DNA of 64,000 nt from WHTI01 sp963826105 (GTDB taxonomy: Bacteria; Actinomycetota; CADDZG01; WHSQ01): positions 124,001 to 188,000 of the forward strand of contig CAWGWA010000006.1 in assembly GCA_963826105.1 (NCBI GenBank), written 5' to 3'. Position 1 is the stretch's first letter. Every line of letters starts with the position of its first letter. Made by a program: the position numbers and the translations under genes. A model generated the notes under the pieces. That model worked only from the letters and a program-made list of their open reading frames with translations. It ran no database searches and had not been told where the DNA came from. Shown here piece after piece: positions 44,926 to 52,618 of the stretch.

Positions 44926-47900
44926 TTAGCCCCGCAGGTCCACTTCCGATGGATCGCTTTCCGGCAGGCGCACGGTTAGGGCCGGCGGCTCCCCGATCAC
45001 CCCGACCTCGGACAGCTTCCTGGCAACGACACGGCTGACACCGTCCTTCGACATCGACACTCCGTACAGCACGTCACCGGCTTCCATGGTGCGCTTTTGG
45101 TGGGTCACTATCAGAACCTGCGCGCGCTCTTCGAGCTCGCCGACGAGACCAAGGAATCGCTGGAGGTTGACGTCGTCCAGTGCCGCTTCGACCTCATCGA
45201 GGAGATAGAAGGGCGACGGACGCGACCGGAAGATGGAAAAGAGGAATGCCAGCGCGACTAGCGACCGCTCACCACCGGAGAGCAACGACAGTTTGCGAAC
45301 GTTCTTCCCCGGAGGTCGTGCCTCGATCTCGATCCCGGTCTTGAGGAGGTCGTCCGGATCCGTGAGCGTGATCGCACCCGTTCCGCCTGGGAACAAGCGC
45401 TGAAAGACCGCCTCGAACTCGCGAGCGACGTCGTCGAAAGCCTTGCCGAAGACCTCAACGATCGTTTCGTCAACCTCGCGCACCACCTTCATCAGGTCAC
45501 GCCGCGAGGACTTGAGGTCTTCGATCTGATCCTCGAGGAACGTCTCTCGCTCCGCCAGTTCGTTGTATTCCTCCGCAGCGTGCGGGTTGACAGCACCGAG
45601 CCGGCGCATCTCCCTGTCGAGATGTGAGGCACGAGCGAGGGCCGGCTCCTCCTCGTCGGAAGGAAGCACGTCGAGGGACCGGAGGTCGTCAGCCGACATC
45701 CCCCACTCGTCCATCGATCGCTCGCCGATGGCCTCGATCCGCGCGTCGTGCTGAGCCTTCCGAATCTCGGCCTCGTTGCGCCGGCGTCCGGCGTCCTCAA
45801 GTCCTTCCGACAGCTCGCGCTCCCGGTGAACGAGTTCATCGAGCTTGCGTTCACCTTCCTCGGCCTCCGCCTTAGCGGAGATGGCGCGCTGCTCTGCGTC
45901 CTCCACCCAGATGGCGCCGCGGCCGGCGATCTCTCGGGCGAGCAGAGCGGTTGCCTCGCACCGTTCCCGCCTCAGCTTCAGATCGCTCCTGAGATCCTCG
46001 AGTCCCGCCAGCGCCCGTTCGGCGTCGGCGATCCCGGCCTCTGCCTCCTCGAGCCGCAGCTTGGCGGCCAGAGCTCGCTCTTCCGCGCTGCGCGCCTCCA
46101 TCTCGGCTGCCGTCGCCAGCGACTGAGCCGAGGAACGACGCTCGGATATCTCGCGAGCAGCCCCTTCGGCGGAATCCTGATCCCGCTTCTTCTCTTCGAG
46201 GGTTGCTCTTTGGACCGGCAGCTCGGCGCGTTCCTCGGTGGCCATCCGCTCCGCCCCCGCGAGTTCATCGCGTACCCGGGAGAGTTCCTCATTGAGGGCG
46301 GCCAGCTCTACCTCGCGCTTCTCGCGGCGCCTGCGAAGTCCCCCGAGTCGCTCGGCGGCACCCGACATCAACGCATCGAGGCGCCGAAGCTCCTCGTCGT
46401 CTGCCGCGACCTCCTGCCAGCACTTCTCACCGGCGTCATCAGCTGCCTTGAGGATCTGAGTCGCCTCGGCCTCCCCCACGCTGGCCAGTTCGGCGCGTTG
46501 TCGGGCGTCCGTGATCAACGGATCGATGCGGGCCGCTGCTGACGGCACGTCAGCCAGTAGTGACAGGACCTCTTCGAGTGCACCCAGTCGCGCTTCGGCC
46601 GCAGACCGCTGCGCGTGACTCGTACCGAGAGAATCCTTGAGTAGTTCAGCGCGCTCGCGAGCCGCTTCCAGTTTCGTCTCGGCAGCTGCTGCCGCCTCCG
46701 TCTTCGCATCGAGTTCGGTCTCTAGCGAACGAACCTCGTTCTCGGCCTCGACGAGCAGACGCGCGTCGTTCTCGAGCTCTCTTTCAGCAGTACCCCTGCG
46801 CTCGATGACCGCACTGATCCGTGCCTCGATGGAACCGATGGTTGCCCGGCCGGCGGCCTCGCTCCCTTCGGCGCGAACGACCGCCTGCGCCGCCTGAGTG
46901 TGTTCAGCGCGAGCGCGTGAGAGTCGCTGCTCGACCTCATCGATCGAAGCTCGGAGCGCCTCGACCTCGGCGGTGGCCTCTGTTGCCTTGGAGCGGGTAA
47001 CAGTCGCGGACGCCTCGAGTTCCCGGCTCTTGGAGTTCCAGCGTTCGCGTTCCGAGTCCAGCAGCCGGATCCTCTCGCGGTAGCCCTCTTCGGTCTCGGC
47101 CGCCAAGCGCGCGGAGATCGTCTCGGCCCTCTCGGCCGCCAGCCGACCCAGGCCGGCCACACGGTCGACGGTCCGGCCCATCCGGTCGGCCCGTGATCGA
47201 ACTTCTTCGGCCGTGCCGGTCAGCCGAACGCGCTGTTCCGTCGCGGTCGAGAGACGAGCGCGGACGCTATCGAGTTCGTCGGCCAGAAGCTGAGCCCTGG
47301 CCGCCTCCGCGACGGGGTCGAACGAGGGATCGACGGCCGATAGCCTGACGATCTCGGTCGCGGCGAGACGCTGCTTGAGGGTGCGGTGCTCGCTCACCAG
47401 TTCGCTGTACAACGACGCCGTTTTCGCCTGGCGTTTGAGCGGCCGGATCGAACGTCGCAGTTCCACGAGGACGTCGTTGAGCCTGGTCAGGTTGTCGTCG
47501 ACTCGCTCTATCTTGCGAAGAGACCGGTCTTTGCGGCGGCGGAACTTGCCGACCTGCGCCGCCTCCTCGATGAACGACCGGCGCTCTTCGGGACGCGCTT
47601 GCAGCACTGCATCGAGTTGACCCTGACTGACGACGGTATGGATGCTGCGGCCGATGCCCGTGTCGGACAACAGTTCGGAGACATCCAGAAGCCGGCACGC
47701 CGCTCCATTGATCCGGTATTCCGAGGCCCCCGCCCGGTCGGTCATCCGGGTGATGGTCACTTCGTTGAGATCGAGAGGCAGGATCCGAGAGGTGTTGTCG
47801 AGGGTCAACTCGACCTGGGCCATACCCAGACGGCTACGGGTATCGGATCCGGCGAAGATCACATCGTCCATCGAGGCTCCTCGGAGCGACGAGGGCGCCT

Positions 47901-48051
47901 GGGACCCAAGCACCCAGCTCAGGGCATCCGCGATGTTCGATTTGCCGGACCCATTCGGGCCCACCACGACGTTCACGCCGGGGACGAACTCGAGGATCGT
48001 CCCGTCGGCGAACGACTTGAACCCGGCGATCTTCAGGGCTTTTACGTACAT
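44926..48051 (-). CDS. smc: SMC chromosome-segregation ATPase, apparently lacking the hinge
   Basis: Condensin ATPase acting on the chromosome. From ATG 48051 it has 1041 residues (a TTG three codons earlier is possible); most bacterial Smc proteins have ~1180. N head: FKSFADGT, Walker A GPNGSGKSN (31-39). C head: signature LLSGGERSLVALA (924-930 core) and Walker B FYLLDEVEAALDD (948 on). Two coiled arms of about 330 residues each flank residues 495-557, where only LADVPSAAARIDPLITDA and more coil are found; the ~150-residue hinge domain with its Gly motifs is not seen. ATPase residues look intact. Position between the acylphosphatase-like gene and ftsY is the actinobacterial norm. Confidence 0.93.
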   Translation of the reverse strand: MYVKALKIAGFKSFADGTILEFVPGVNVVVGPNGSGKSNIADALSWVLGSQAPSSLRGASMDDVIFAGSDTRSRLGMAQVELTLDNTSRILPLDLNEVTITRMTDRAGASEYRINGAACRLLDVSELLSDTGIGRSIHTVVSQGQLDAVLQARPEERRSFIEEAAQVGKFRRRKDRSLRKIERVDDNLTRLNDVLVELRRSIRPLKRQAKTASLYSELVSEHRTLKQRLAATEIVRLSAVDPSFDPVAEAARAQLLADELDSVRARLSTATEQRVRLTGTAEEVRSRADRMGRTVDRVAGLGRLAAERAETISARLAAETEEGYRERIRLLDSERERWNSKSRELEASATVTRSKATEATAEVEALRASIDEVEQRLSRARAEHTQAAQAVVRAEGSEAAGRATIGSIEARISAVIERRGTAERELENDARLLVEAENEVRSLETELDAKTEAAAAAETKLEAARERAELLKDSLGTSHAQRSAAEARLGALEEVLSLLADVPSAAARIDPLITDARQRAELASVGEAEATQILKAADDAGEKCWQEVAADDEELRRLDALMSGAAERLGGLRRRREKREVELAALNEELSRVRDELAGAERMATEERAELPVQRATLEEKKRDQDSAEGAAREISERRSSAQSLATAAEMEARSAEERALAAKLRLEEAEAGIADAERALAGLEDLRSDLKLRRERCEATALLAREIAGRGAIWVEDAEQRAISAKAEAEEGERKLDELVHRERELSEGLEDAGRRRNEAEIRKAQHDARIEAIGERSMDEWGMSADDLRSLDVLPSDEEEPALARASHLDREMRRLGAVNPHAAEEYNELAERETFLEDQIEDLKSSRRDLMKVVREVDETIVEVFGKAFDDVAREFEAVFQRLFPGGTGAITLTDPDDLLKTGIEIEARPPGKNVRKLSLLSGGERSLVALAFLFSIFRSRPSPFYLLDEVEAALDDVNLQRFLGLVGELEERAQVLIVTHQKRTMEAGDVLYGVSMSKDGVSRVVARKLSEVGVIGEPPALTVRLPESDPSEVDLRG

Positions 48052-48099
48052 AAGCAGCAACCTAGCAGGGGGGGCTAGCCCGACCCCGGAATTGAGCGG

Positions 48100-48378
48100 C
48101 TACTTCTTTTTCTTGAAGGTCTTCTCGTTCTTGGGAGGCTCGCGGTCCACCTGTACGCCGTCGACCTTGGCCCCCTTGGGGCCGGCCCGGCACAGACCTA
48201 CGACGCGGTACACCTCGTCCCTAGGCCCCTCGAGCACGGCCTCTATGCGTCCATCGGAGAGGGCCTTGACCCATCCCGTGACGCTCTGTTCTTCGGCCTT
48301 GGACGCGATCGCGTCGCAGAACTCCTGCTGCGGCAGGTCGCCGTTCACGAATACGTGAACCCGGGTCCTATCTTCCAT
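48100..48378 (-). CDS. Acylphosphatase-fold protein lacking catalytic residues
   Basis: A 92-residue protein in the usual place of acyP, between fpg and smc. It aligns with acylphosphatase along VHVFVNG, TGWVKALSDGRIEAVLEG and GPKGAKVDGVQV. The phosphate loop GRVQGVGFR of active enzymes reads GDLPQQEFC here, so the catalytic Arg is Cys21, and the catalytic Asn (GWVRN) is Ala39. The protein is therefore probably not an acylphosphatase in action. A basic tail FKKKK ends it. A binding or regulatory role is possible. Confidence 0.8.
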   Translation of the reverse strand: MEDRTRVHVFVNGDLPQQEFCDAIASKAEEQSVTGWVKALSDGRIEAVLEGPRDEVYRVVGLCRAGPKGAKVDGVQVDREPPKNEKTFKKKK

Positions 48379-48414
48379 TCTGTGACCCTCCTCGGGTAAC
48401 CCTTAGGGCTCTCA

Positions 48415-49266
48415 TCAGACTTGGCACTGCGGACAGAAGTACGTGAACGAACCTGCGAACTTGGCCTTCTCGAGCGGGTTGCGGCAACGGCGGCATGGTT
48501 CGCCGTCGCGCTCGAACACCTTGATCTCGTGCTGGAAGGTCCCCAGGTCGCCGTGCAGGTCCCGGAAGCCCTCCGGTCCCCAGCTGGTCCCCCGCGCCTT
48601 GATCGCCTCCATCAGGATCTCGACGAGCGCCCGGTAAAGGCGGCGCACGTCCTGAGAGGAGAGATCGTTCGACTTCCGGTCGTAGCGAAGCGCTGCAGCC
48701 CAAAGGATCTCGTCCGAATAGATGTCACCGAGTCCAAGGATGAAGTTCTCATCCATCATCAGTTTCTTCATCTCTTCGGCGCGGTCCTGCAGCAGAGATG
48801 AGAAGTGCTGCCACGTCAACGGGTTGTGGGGGTCGAGCGGGTCGAGGGCGTCGCTCTGAAGTTCCTTGAGATCCGGGACATCGGCGGTCGGACAGACATA
48901 CACGTCGGCCTTCTTGTCGGGATCGACGAGGCGAAGGTGCCCACCGATCGTCCACTCGATGACGATGTGTGTGTTCTGAGCTATCTCCTCGGTGGCACTC
49001 GTCTTCAGAAGGAGTCCCGAGTCGCCGAGCGCGATCACCATCGTCCGGTCGTTGTCGAGCTCGATGAGCAAACGCCGTCCGATCCTCGTGACGTGCTCGA
49101 TCTTGGCGCCGTCGAGCAGTTCCTGGAACTCCTTGCGCCGCCCATGCCGGGCGACGATCTTCATCGCATTGGTGCCGGGTCGAACCTGCGCGTCCTTGAT
49201 GCGCCGGCCCACGACCTCCTTCTCGAGATCCCTCTTCAGGACCTCGATCTCAGGAAGCTCGGGCAT
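48415..49266 (-). CDS. Fpg/Nei-family DNA glycosylase, divergent
   Basis: From ATG 49266 a 283-residue protein begins MPELPEIEVLKRDL, giving the catalytic Pro2 and Glu3. The C-terminal zinc finger CRRC...CPQC is complete. Several residues conserved in Fpg differ: the Lys57 position is Arg64 (TRIGRRLLIEL), the GNIY motif is GDIY (GLGDIYSDE), DPRRFG reads DPDKKAD, and the Arg of the zinc-finger loop is Ser (AGSFTYFC). Base-excision of damaged purines is likely but specificity may be changed. It overlaps the end of rnc by 17 bases. Confidence 0.85.
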   Translation of the reverse strand: MPELPEIEVLKRDLEKEVVGRRIKDAQVRPGTNAMKIVARHGRRKEFQELLDGAKIEHVTRIGRRLLIELDNDRTMVIALGDSGLLLKTSATEEIAQNTHIVIEWTIGGHLRLVDPDKKADVYVCPTADVPDLKELQSDALDPLDPHNPLTWQHFSSLLQDRAEEMKKLMMDENFILGLGDIYSDEILWAAALRYDRKSNDLSSQDVRRLYRALVEILMEAIKARGTSWGPEGFRDLHGDLGTFQHEIKVFERDGEPCRRCRNPLEKAKFAGSFTYFCPQCQV

Positions 49267-50062
49267 CCGATCCCCTTTCTTTTGCGCGGTCGTCGAGACG
49301 ACCGCTGGCGCTCCCGCGGTTTGCGGGGTCAGTGCCACCGGAACCCATGGCGTCTGCCTGCTCACGCACGGTTCCTTCTTCTTCGAAGCGGGCGAGGGCG
49401 GCTTTGGCGGCGTGGTGTTCGGCTTCCTTCTTGCTCTTGCCCTCGCCGGTTCCGTACAGGACTCCCGAAACGAAGACCTCGGCGGCGAAACTCTTGTCGT
49501 GGTCCGGTCCCGAGGAGGTCACCCTGTAGTCAGGGAAGCCTCCACGATCTCGGACCACGATCTCCTGAAGAGCCGTCTTGGCGTCGTAGCGATCGCCTGC
49601 AGCCAGCGTCGCCCGCAACCGGTCCTCGAATAGCGGAACCAACACCTTGGTCGTGGCTTCGATCCCCCGGTCGATGTAGAGAGCACCGACGACAGCTTCG
49701 AAGGTATCGGCGAGGACCGATGTCTTGCTGCTTCCCCCCGAGCCTTCTTCGCCGCGGCCCAATCGGATGTGATCGCCCAGACCTACTTCCTCGGCGATCT
49801 CGGCGAGGGCCTGAGTGTTTACGGCCGAAGCGCGCAGCCTCGCCATCTCGCCTTCGGCGAGTTCGGGATACGAGGTGAAGATCAGATCGGTGACGATGGC
49901 CCCGAGGATCGCGTCGCCCAGGAACTCCAAGCGCTCGTTGTGCTGCGTTGGGTTTATCTGCTCATAGGCATACGACCTGTGCGTGAGCGCCAGGTTGTAT
50001 ATTTCCCCGCCCTCGGGGGGAACCCCGAGACGTTCCAGTCCCGTGGTCGTCGCCTTACTCAG
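49250..50062 (-). CDS. rnc: Ribonuclease III
   Basis: Double-strand-specific RNase for rRNA processing. The nuclease domain has HNERLEFLGDAILGAIVTDLI and ADTFEAVVGALYIDRG with the acidic residues; a dsRNA-binding domain (DAKTALQEIVVRDRGG to EAEHHAAKAALARFEE) and a charged tail follow. No ATG, GTG or TTG lies in frame between 50152 and the conserved region. The ATG at 50152 would overlap rpmF by 98 bases; I chose CTG 50062, which overlaps the rpmF stop, but this start is uncertain. Confidence 0.93.
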   Translation of the reverse strand: MSKATTTGLERLGVPPEGGEIYNLALTHRSYAYEQINPTQHNERLEFLGDAILGAIVTDLIFTSYPELAEGEMARLRASAVNTQALAEIAEEVGLGDHIRLGRGEEGSGGSSKTSVLADTFEAVVGALYIDRGIEATTKVLVPLFEDRLRATLAAGDRYDAKTALQEIVVRDRGGFPDYRVTSSGPDHDKSFAAEVFVSGVLYGTGEGKSKKEAEHHAAKAALARFEEEGTVREQADAMGSGGTDPANRGSASGRLDDRAKERGSDARAS

Positions 50063-50231
50063 TCTCGATGGCCTGACGGCCGGCGTAGTAACCGCAGTTC
50101 TTGCAGACGATATGCGGAAGCTTCGGCTGCCGGCACTGCGGACAGGTGGCATAGGTGGGCGCCTCTGTTTTCCAGTGAGCGCGCCTCATGCGCATCTTGG
50201 AACGGGTCTTCCTTCGCTTTGGAACTGCCAT
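50055..50231 (-). CDS. rpmF: 50S ribosomal protein L32
   Basis: A 58-residue basic protein: MAVPKRRKTRSKMRMRRAHW, then zinc pairs CPQC and CKNC spaced as in C+ type L32, ending GRQAIETE. It lies 23 bases after the DUF177 gene, the arrangement (yceD-rpmF) found across bacteria, and its end overlaps rnc. Confidence 0.96.
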   Translation of the reverse strand: MAVPKRRKTRSKMRMRRAHWKTEAPTYATCPQCRQPKLPHIVCKNCGYYAGRQAIETE

Positions 50232-50254
50232 TCTCTATCCCTCTCTCCTCGGCA

Positions 50255-50791
50255 TCATGAGGATGGCTCCTCTTGAAGCTTGGCCTTCAGCTCTTCCAGC
50301 GGCGCCCACCGGGGGTCGGTGGCGTCGTCCCTGCAATCGCAGGCCCCGATGTTCAGATCTGCGCCGCACTGCGCACACAGGCCCTTGCAGTCCTTGCTGC
50401 AGATCGGGTTGAGCGGGAGCTCGAGCCCGAGGGCATCTCTCAACATGGGCTCGAGGTCGATCTCGAGCCCATCGATCCGGTACGCGTCTTCTTCCGGCGC
50501 TTCGGTTCCGGCGGCGACGAACAACTCACATACCTCCGAGGCCACCTCGGCCCCGAACGGCTTCAAACACCGAGCGCACTCCAGTTCCAGGGTCGCCACC
50601 GGGCGACCGGTCACGAGTACTCCCTCGACCACCGCTTCGAGACGCAGTTCGGCACGAACCGATTCGGGTGCGATGCGCGCGAGGGGACCCTGCAGCCCCT
50701 CCAAGGGAGCCGCCACCGGTATCTCCTTCTGGGTACCCGGCCGCCCCAGGATCTGGGCCACCGAGATCTTCAAGCTCTGCACGCGCGACAT
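50255..50791 (-). CDS. DUF177/YceD-family protein
   Basis: Conserved protein linked to 23S rRNA accumulation in other bacteria. 178 residues from ATG 50791; a TTG at 50848 would add 19. Cys motifs ECARCLKPF and PICSKDCKGLCAQCGADLN are the family signature, with an acidic segment between. It directly precedes rpmF, as expected, and the two are probably co-transcribed with rnc. Confidence 0.92.
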   Translation of the reverse strand: MSRVQSLKISVAQILGRPGTQKEIPVAAPLEGLQGPLARIAPESVRAELRLEAVVEGVLVTGRPVATLELECARCLKPFGAEVASEVCELFVAAGTEAPEEDAYRIDGLEIDLEPMLRDALGLELPLNPICSKDCKGLCAQCGADLNIGACDCRDDATDPRWAPLEELKAKLQEEPSS

Positions 50792-50902
50792 CCCCACCTG
50801 CTGGACGACTGTGATTCGAAGCGCCTGCGCCGCCTGCTCGGGGCGCAACGCACAAGGAATGATACCAGAGAGGTCCCTTTTCCCAGTTATTGGGAGCTGC
50901 CC

Positions 50903-51511
50903 CTACTGAAAGAAGGATGACTCCTGGTCGTCCTCGGGCGGGTCCATCTCGGCGGCCGCGTCGAACGGGGCGGCCGGAGGGGGCCCTGCCGCGACGGGAT
51001 GAGCGGATGGGGCATCGTGGTACTCGTCCACCGCCGGCGTGGCGACTCCGCCGGCCCCGGCCAGCCCGCCCTCGCCCCTGATCTGGGTACGTCCGCGCGC
51101 CACGGTCCCCAGGGTCTTATTCAGCAGGATCTCGAAGCCGGCCAGTTTCTGATCGATGTAGTCCTCGGCCTCCTGCTTCTTTCGAGCCGCCTTGTCGTTG
51201 GCTTCCTGAACGATCCGAACGGCTTCCTTCTCGGCCTCCTTGACGATCTCGGTACGGGAGAGGAGCCGGTCCCGCTGCTCGCGAGCATCGGCGATGATCC
51301 GGTCTGCTTCCTTACGGGCACGGGCCAAGAGTTCGTCACGATCTCGCGACATCCAACGCGCTTGGCGTACCTCCTCGGGGACCTCCTCCTTGAGCTGCAG
51401 CAGCAACTCGATGAATTCGTCCCGGTTGACGACGACGCTGCTGGATAGAGGAACCGATTTGGCTTCCTCGATAAGTACCTGCAATTCGTCGATCCGTTCG
51501 ATGAGATCCAT
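50903..51511 (-). CDS. SepIVA-like DivIVA-family coiled-coil protein
   Basis: A 202-residue protein: short N-terminal segment MDLIERIDELQVLIEEAKS, then a long coiled coil (about 30-135, RKEADRIIADAREQRDRLL and further heptads), then a Pro/Ala-rich disordered tail. Its place between the DUF177 gene and coaD matches the mycobacterial septum protein SepIVA (Rv2927c). A role in cell division or envelope growth is inferred from this order and the coiled coil, not from a catalytic motif. Confidence 0.75.
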   Translation of the reverse strand: MDLIERIDELQVLIEEAKSVPLSSSVVVNRDEFIELLLQLKEEVPEEVRQARWMSRDRDELLARARKEADRIIADAREQRDRLLSRTEIVKEAEKEAVRIVQEANDKAARKKQEAEDYIDQKLAGFEILLNKTLGTVARGRTQIRGEGGLAGAGGVATPAVDEYHDAPSAHPVAAGPPPAAPFDAAAEMDPPEDDQESSFFQ

Positions 51512-51537
51512 CGCGTTCCCTTCACTGTGAGTCGGTA

Positions 51538-52038
51538 TCAGGTGTCATCTTTCCGTGGTGAGACCTTATAAGCCTCTTCCATCGCCTTACCCACAGGAGG
51601 GGGAACCAGCCCGTCGACCGCCCCGCCGTAGCGAGCGACTTGCTTCACGAGACTCGACGACAGGAACGCCCAGTTGGGCTTTGCGGTGACGAACATCGTG
51701 TCGAGGTCGGGAAGCAGAGCGGAGTTCATCTGCGCCATCTGCAGCTCGTATTCGAAGTCGGATACCGCTCGGAGACCCTTGACGATGACCGAGATCCCGC
51801 GGTCGCGGGCGAGGTCGACCAGCAGGCCATCGAAGGATGAGATCTCGATGTTGCCGAGATGCGATAGCACATCGGCAAGGAGGTCCTTGCGCTGCTCGAG
51901 CGAGAAGAGTGGCTCCTTGCTCGGGTTGGCGATGACCGCAACCACAACCTGGTCGAAGTGCTTCGCCGCTCTTTCGATGACATCGATGTGACCGTTGGTA
52001 GGCGGGTCGAACGATCCTGGGCAGAGTGCAACGGCCAT
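51538..52038 (-). CDS. coaD: Phosphopantetheine adenylyltransferase
   Basis: Fourth step of coenzyme A synthesis. The 166-residue nucleotidyltransferase has CPGSFDPPTNGHIDVIERA with the TxGH motif, VIVKGLRAVSDFEYELQMAQMN and the later SSSLVKQVARYGG. Start ATG 52038 overlaps the rsmD stop as TGATG, the common rsmD-coaD pairing. Confidence 0.97.
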   Translation of the reverse strand: MAVALCPGSFDPPTNGHIDVIERAAKHFDQVVVAVIANPSKEPLFSLEQRKDLLADVLSHLGNIEISSFDGLLVDLARDRGISVIVKGLRAVSDFEYELQMAQMNSALLPDLDTMFVTAKPNWAFLSSSLVKQVARYGGAVDGLVPPPVGKAMEEAYKVSPRKDDT

Positions 52039-52604
52039 CAGCCGGAGCTCTCTTCCTCTTCATCCTCGTGCGTATAGATGAAGAGTTTCGACTGACCGAA
52101 CTCACGCTCCCAGACCATCTGAAGGCCGAAGGGCTTCAATGGGTTCTCCTTGCCGTTGCGCTGGACGACCACCCGCCCGTCATCCGAGAGATAGCCGCCC
52201 ATGACGAGTTGCTCGAGATTTCCCAAGACCTTCTCGGCCGGCATGTTGTAGGGAGGATCTACGAAGATCAGGTCTTTCCTCTCGCTGGCGTGGTTGTCGA
52301 GGATCGGCTTGACCTCGGCCCATAGGACTTCCGATTCACTATCGAATCCGGTCGTCTCGATGTTCTCCTTGAGCTTCACCACCGCATCGCGGGCGCTCTC
52401 CACGAATGTTGCCTTCTTGGCTCCGCGCGACAAGGCCTCGAGGCCGAGCGCTCCGGACCCCGCGAAGAGGTCGAGGACGACCGCGCCGCTGATCTCGCCG
52501 AGCGCGGAGAAGAGGGATTCCTTCATCCGATCGGTCATTGGTCGGGTACCCGCTCCAGGTGACTTGAGACGTCGACCCTTGGCAGTACCTGCTGTGACGC
52601 GCAT
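52038..52604 (-). CDS. rsmD: 16S rRNA (guanine-966 N2)-methyltransferase RsmD
   Basis: Methylates G966 of 16S rRNA. 188 residues with MRVTAGTAKGRRLKSP, RPMTDRMKESLFSALG, the SAM motif VLDLFAGSGALGLEALSRGA and the amino-methylase motif DPPYN. Overlaps coaD by TGATG; 14 bases separate it from recG. Confidence 0.95.
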   Translation of the reverse strand: MRVTAGTAKGRRLKSPGAGTRPMTDRMKESLFSALGEISGAVVLDLFAGSGALGLEALSRGAKKATFVESARDAVVKLKENIETTGFDSESEVLWAEVKPILDNHASERKDLIFVDPPYNMPAEKVLGNLEQLVMGGYLSDDGRVVVQRNGKENPLKPFGLQMVWEREFGQSKLFIYTHEDEEEESSG

Positions 52605-52618
52605 ATGCCAAAGGTAGC

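Noticed and set aside
48062..48078. CTAGC ... GCTAG inverted repeat between smc and the acylphosphatase-like gene
   Set aside because: Only five base pairs, no T-run, and partly a poly-G loop; too weak to call a terminator.
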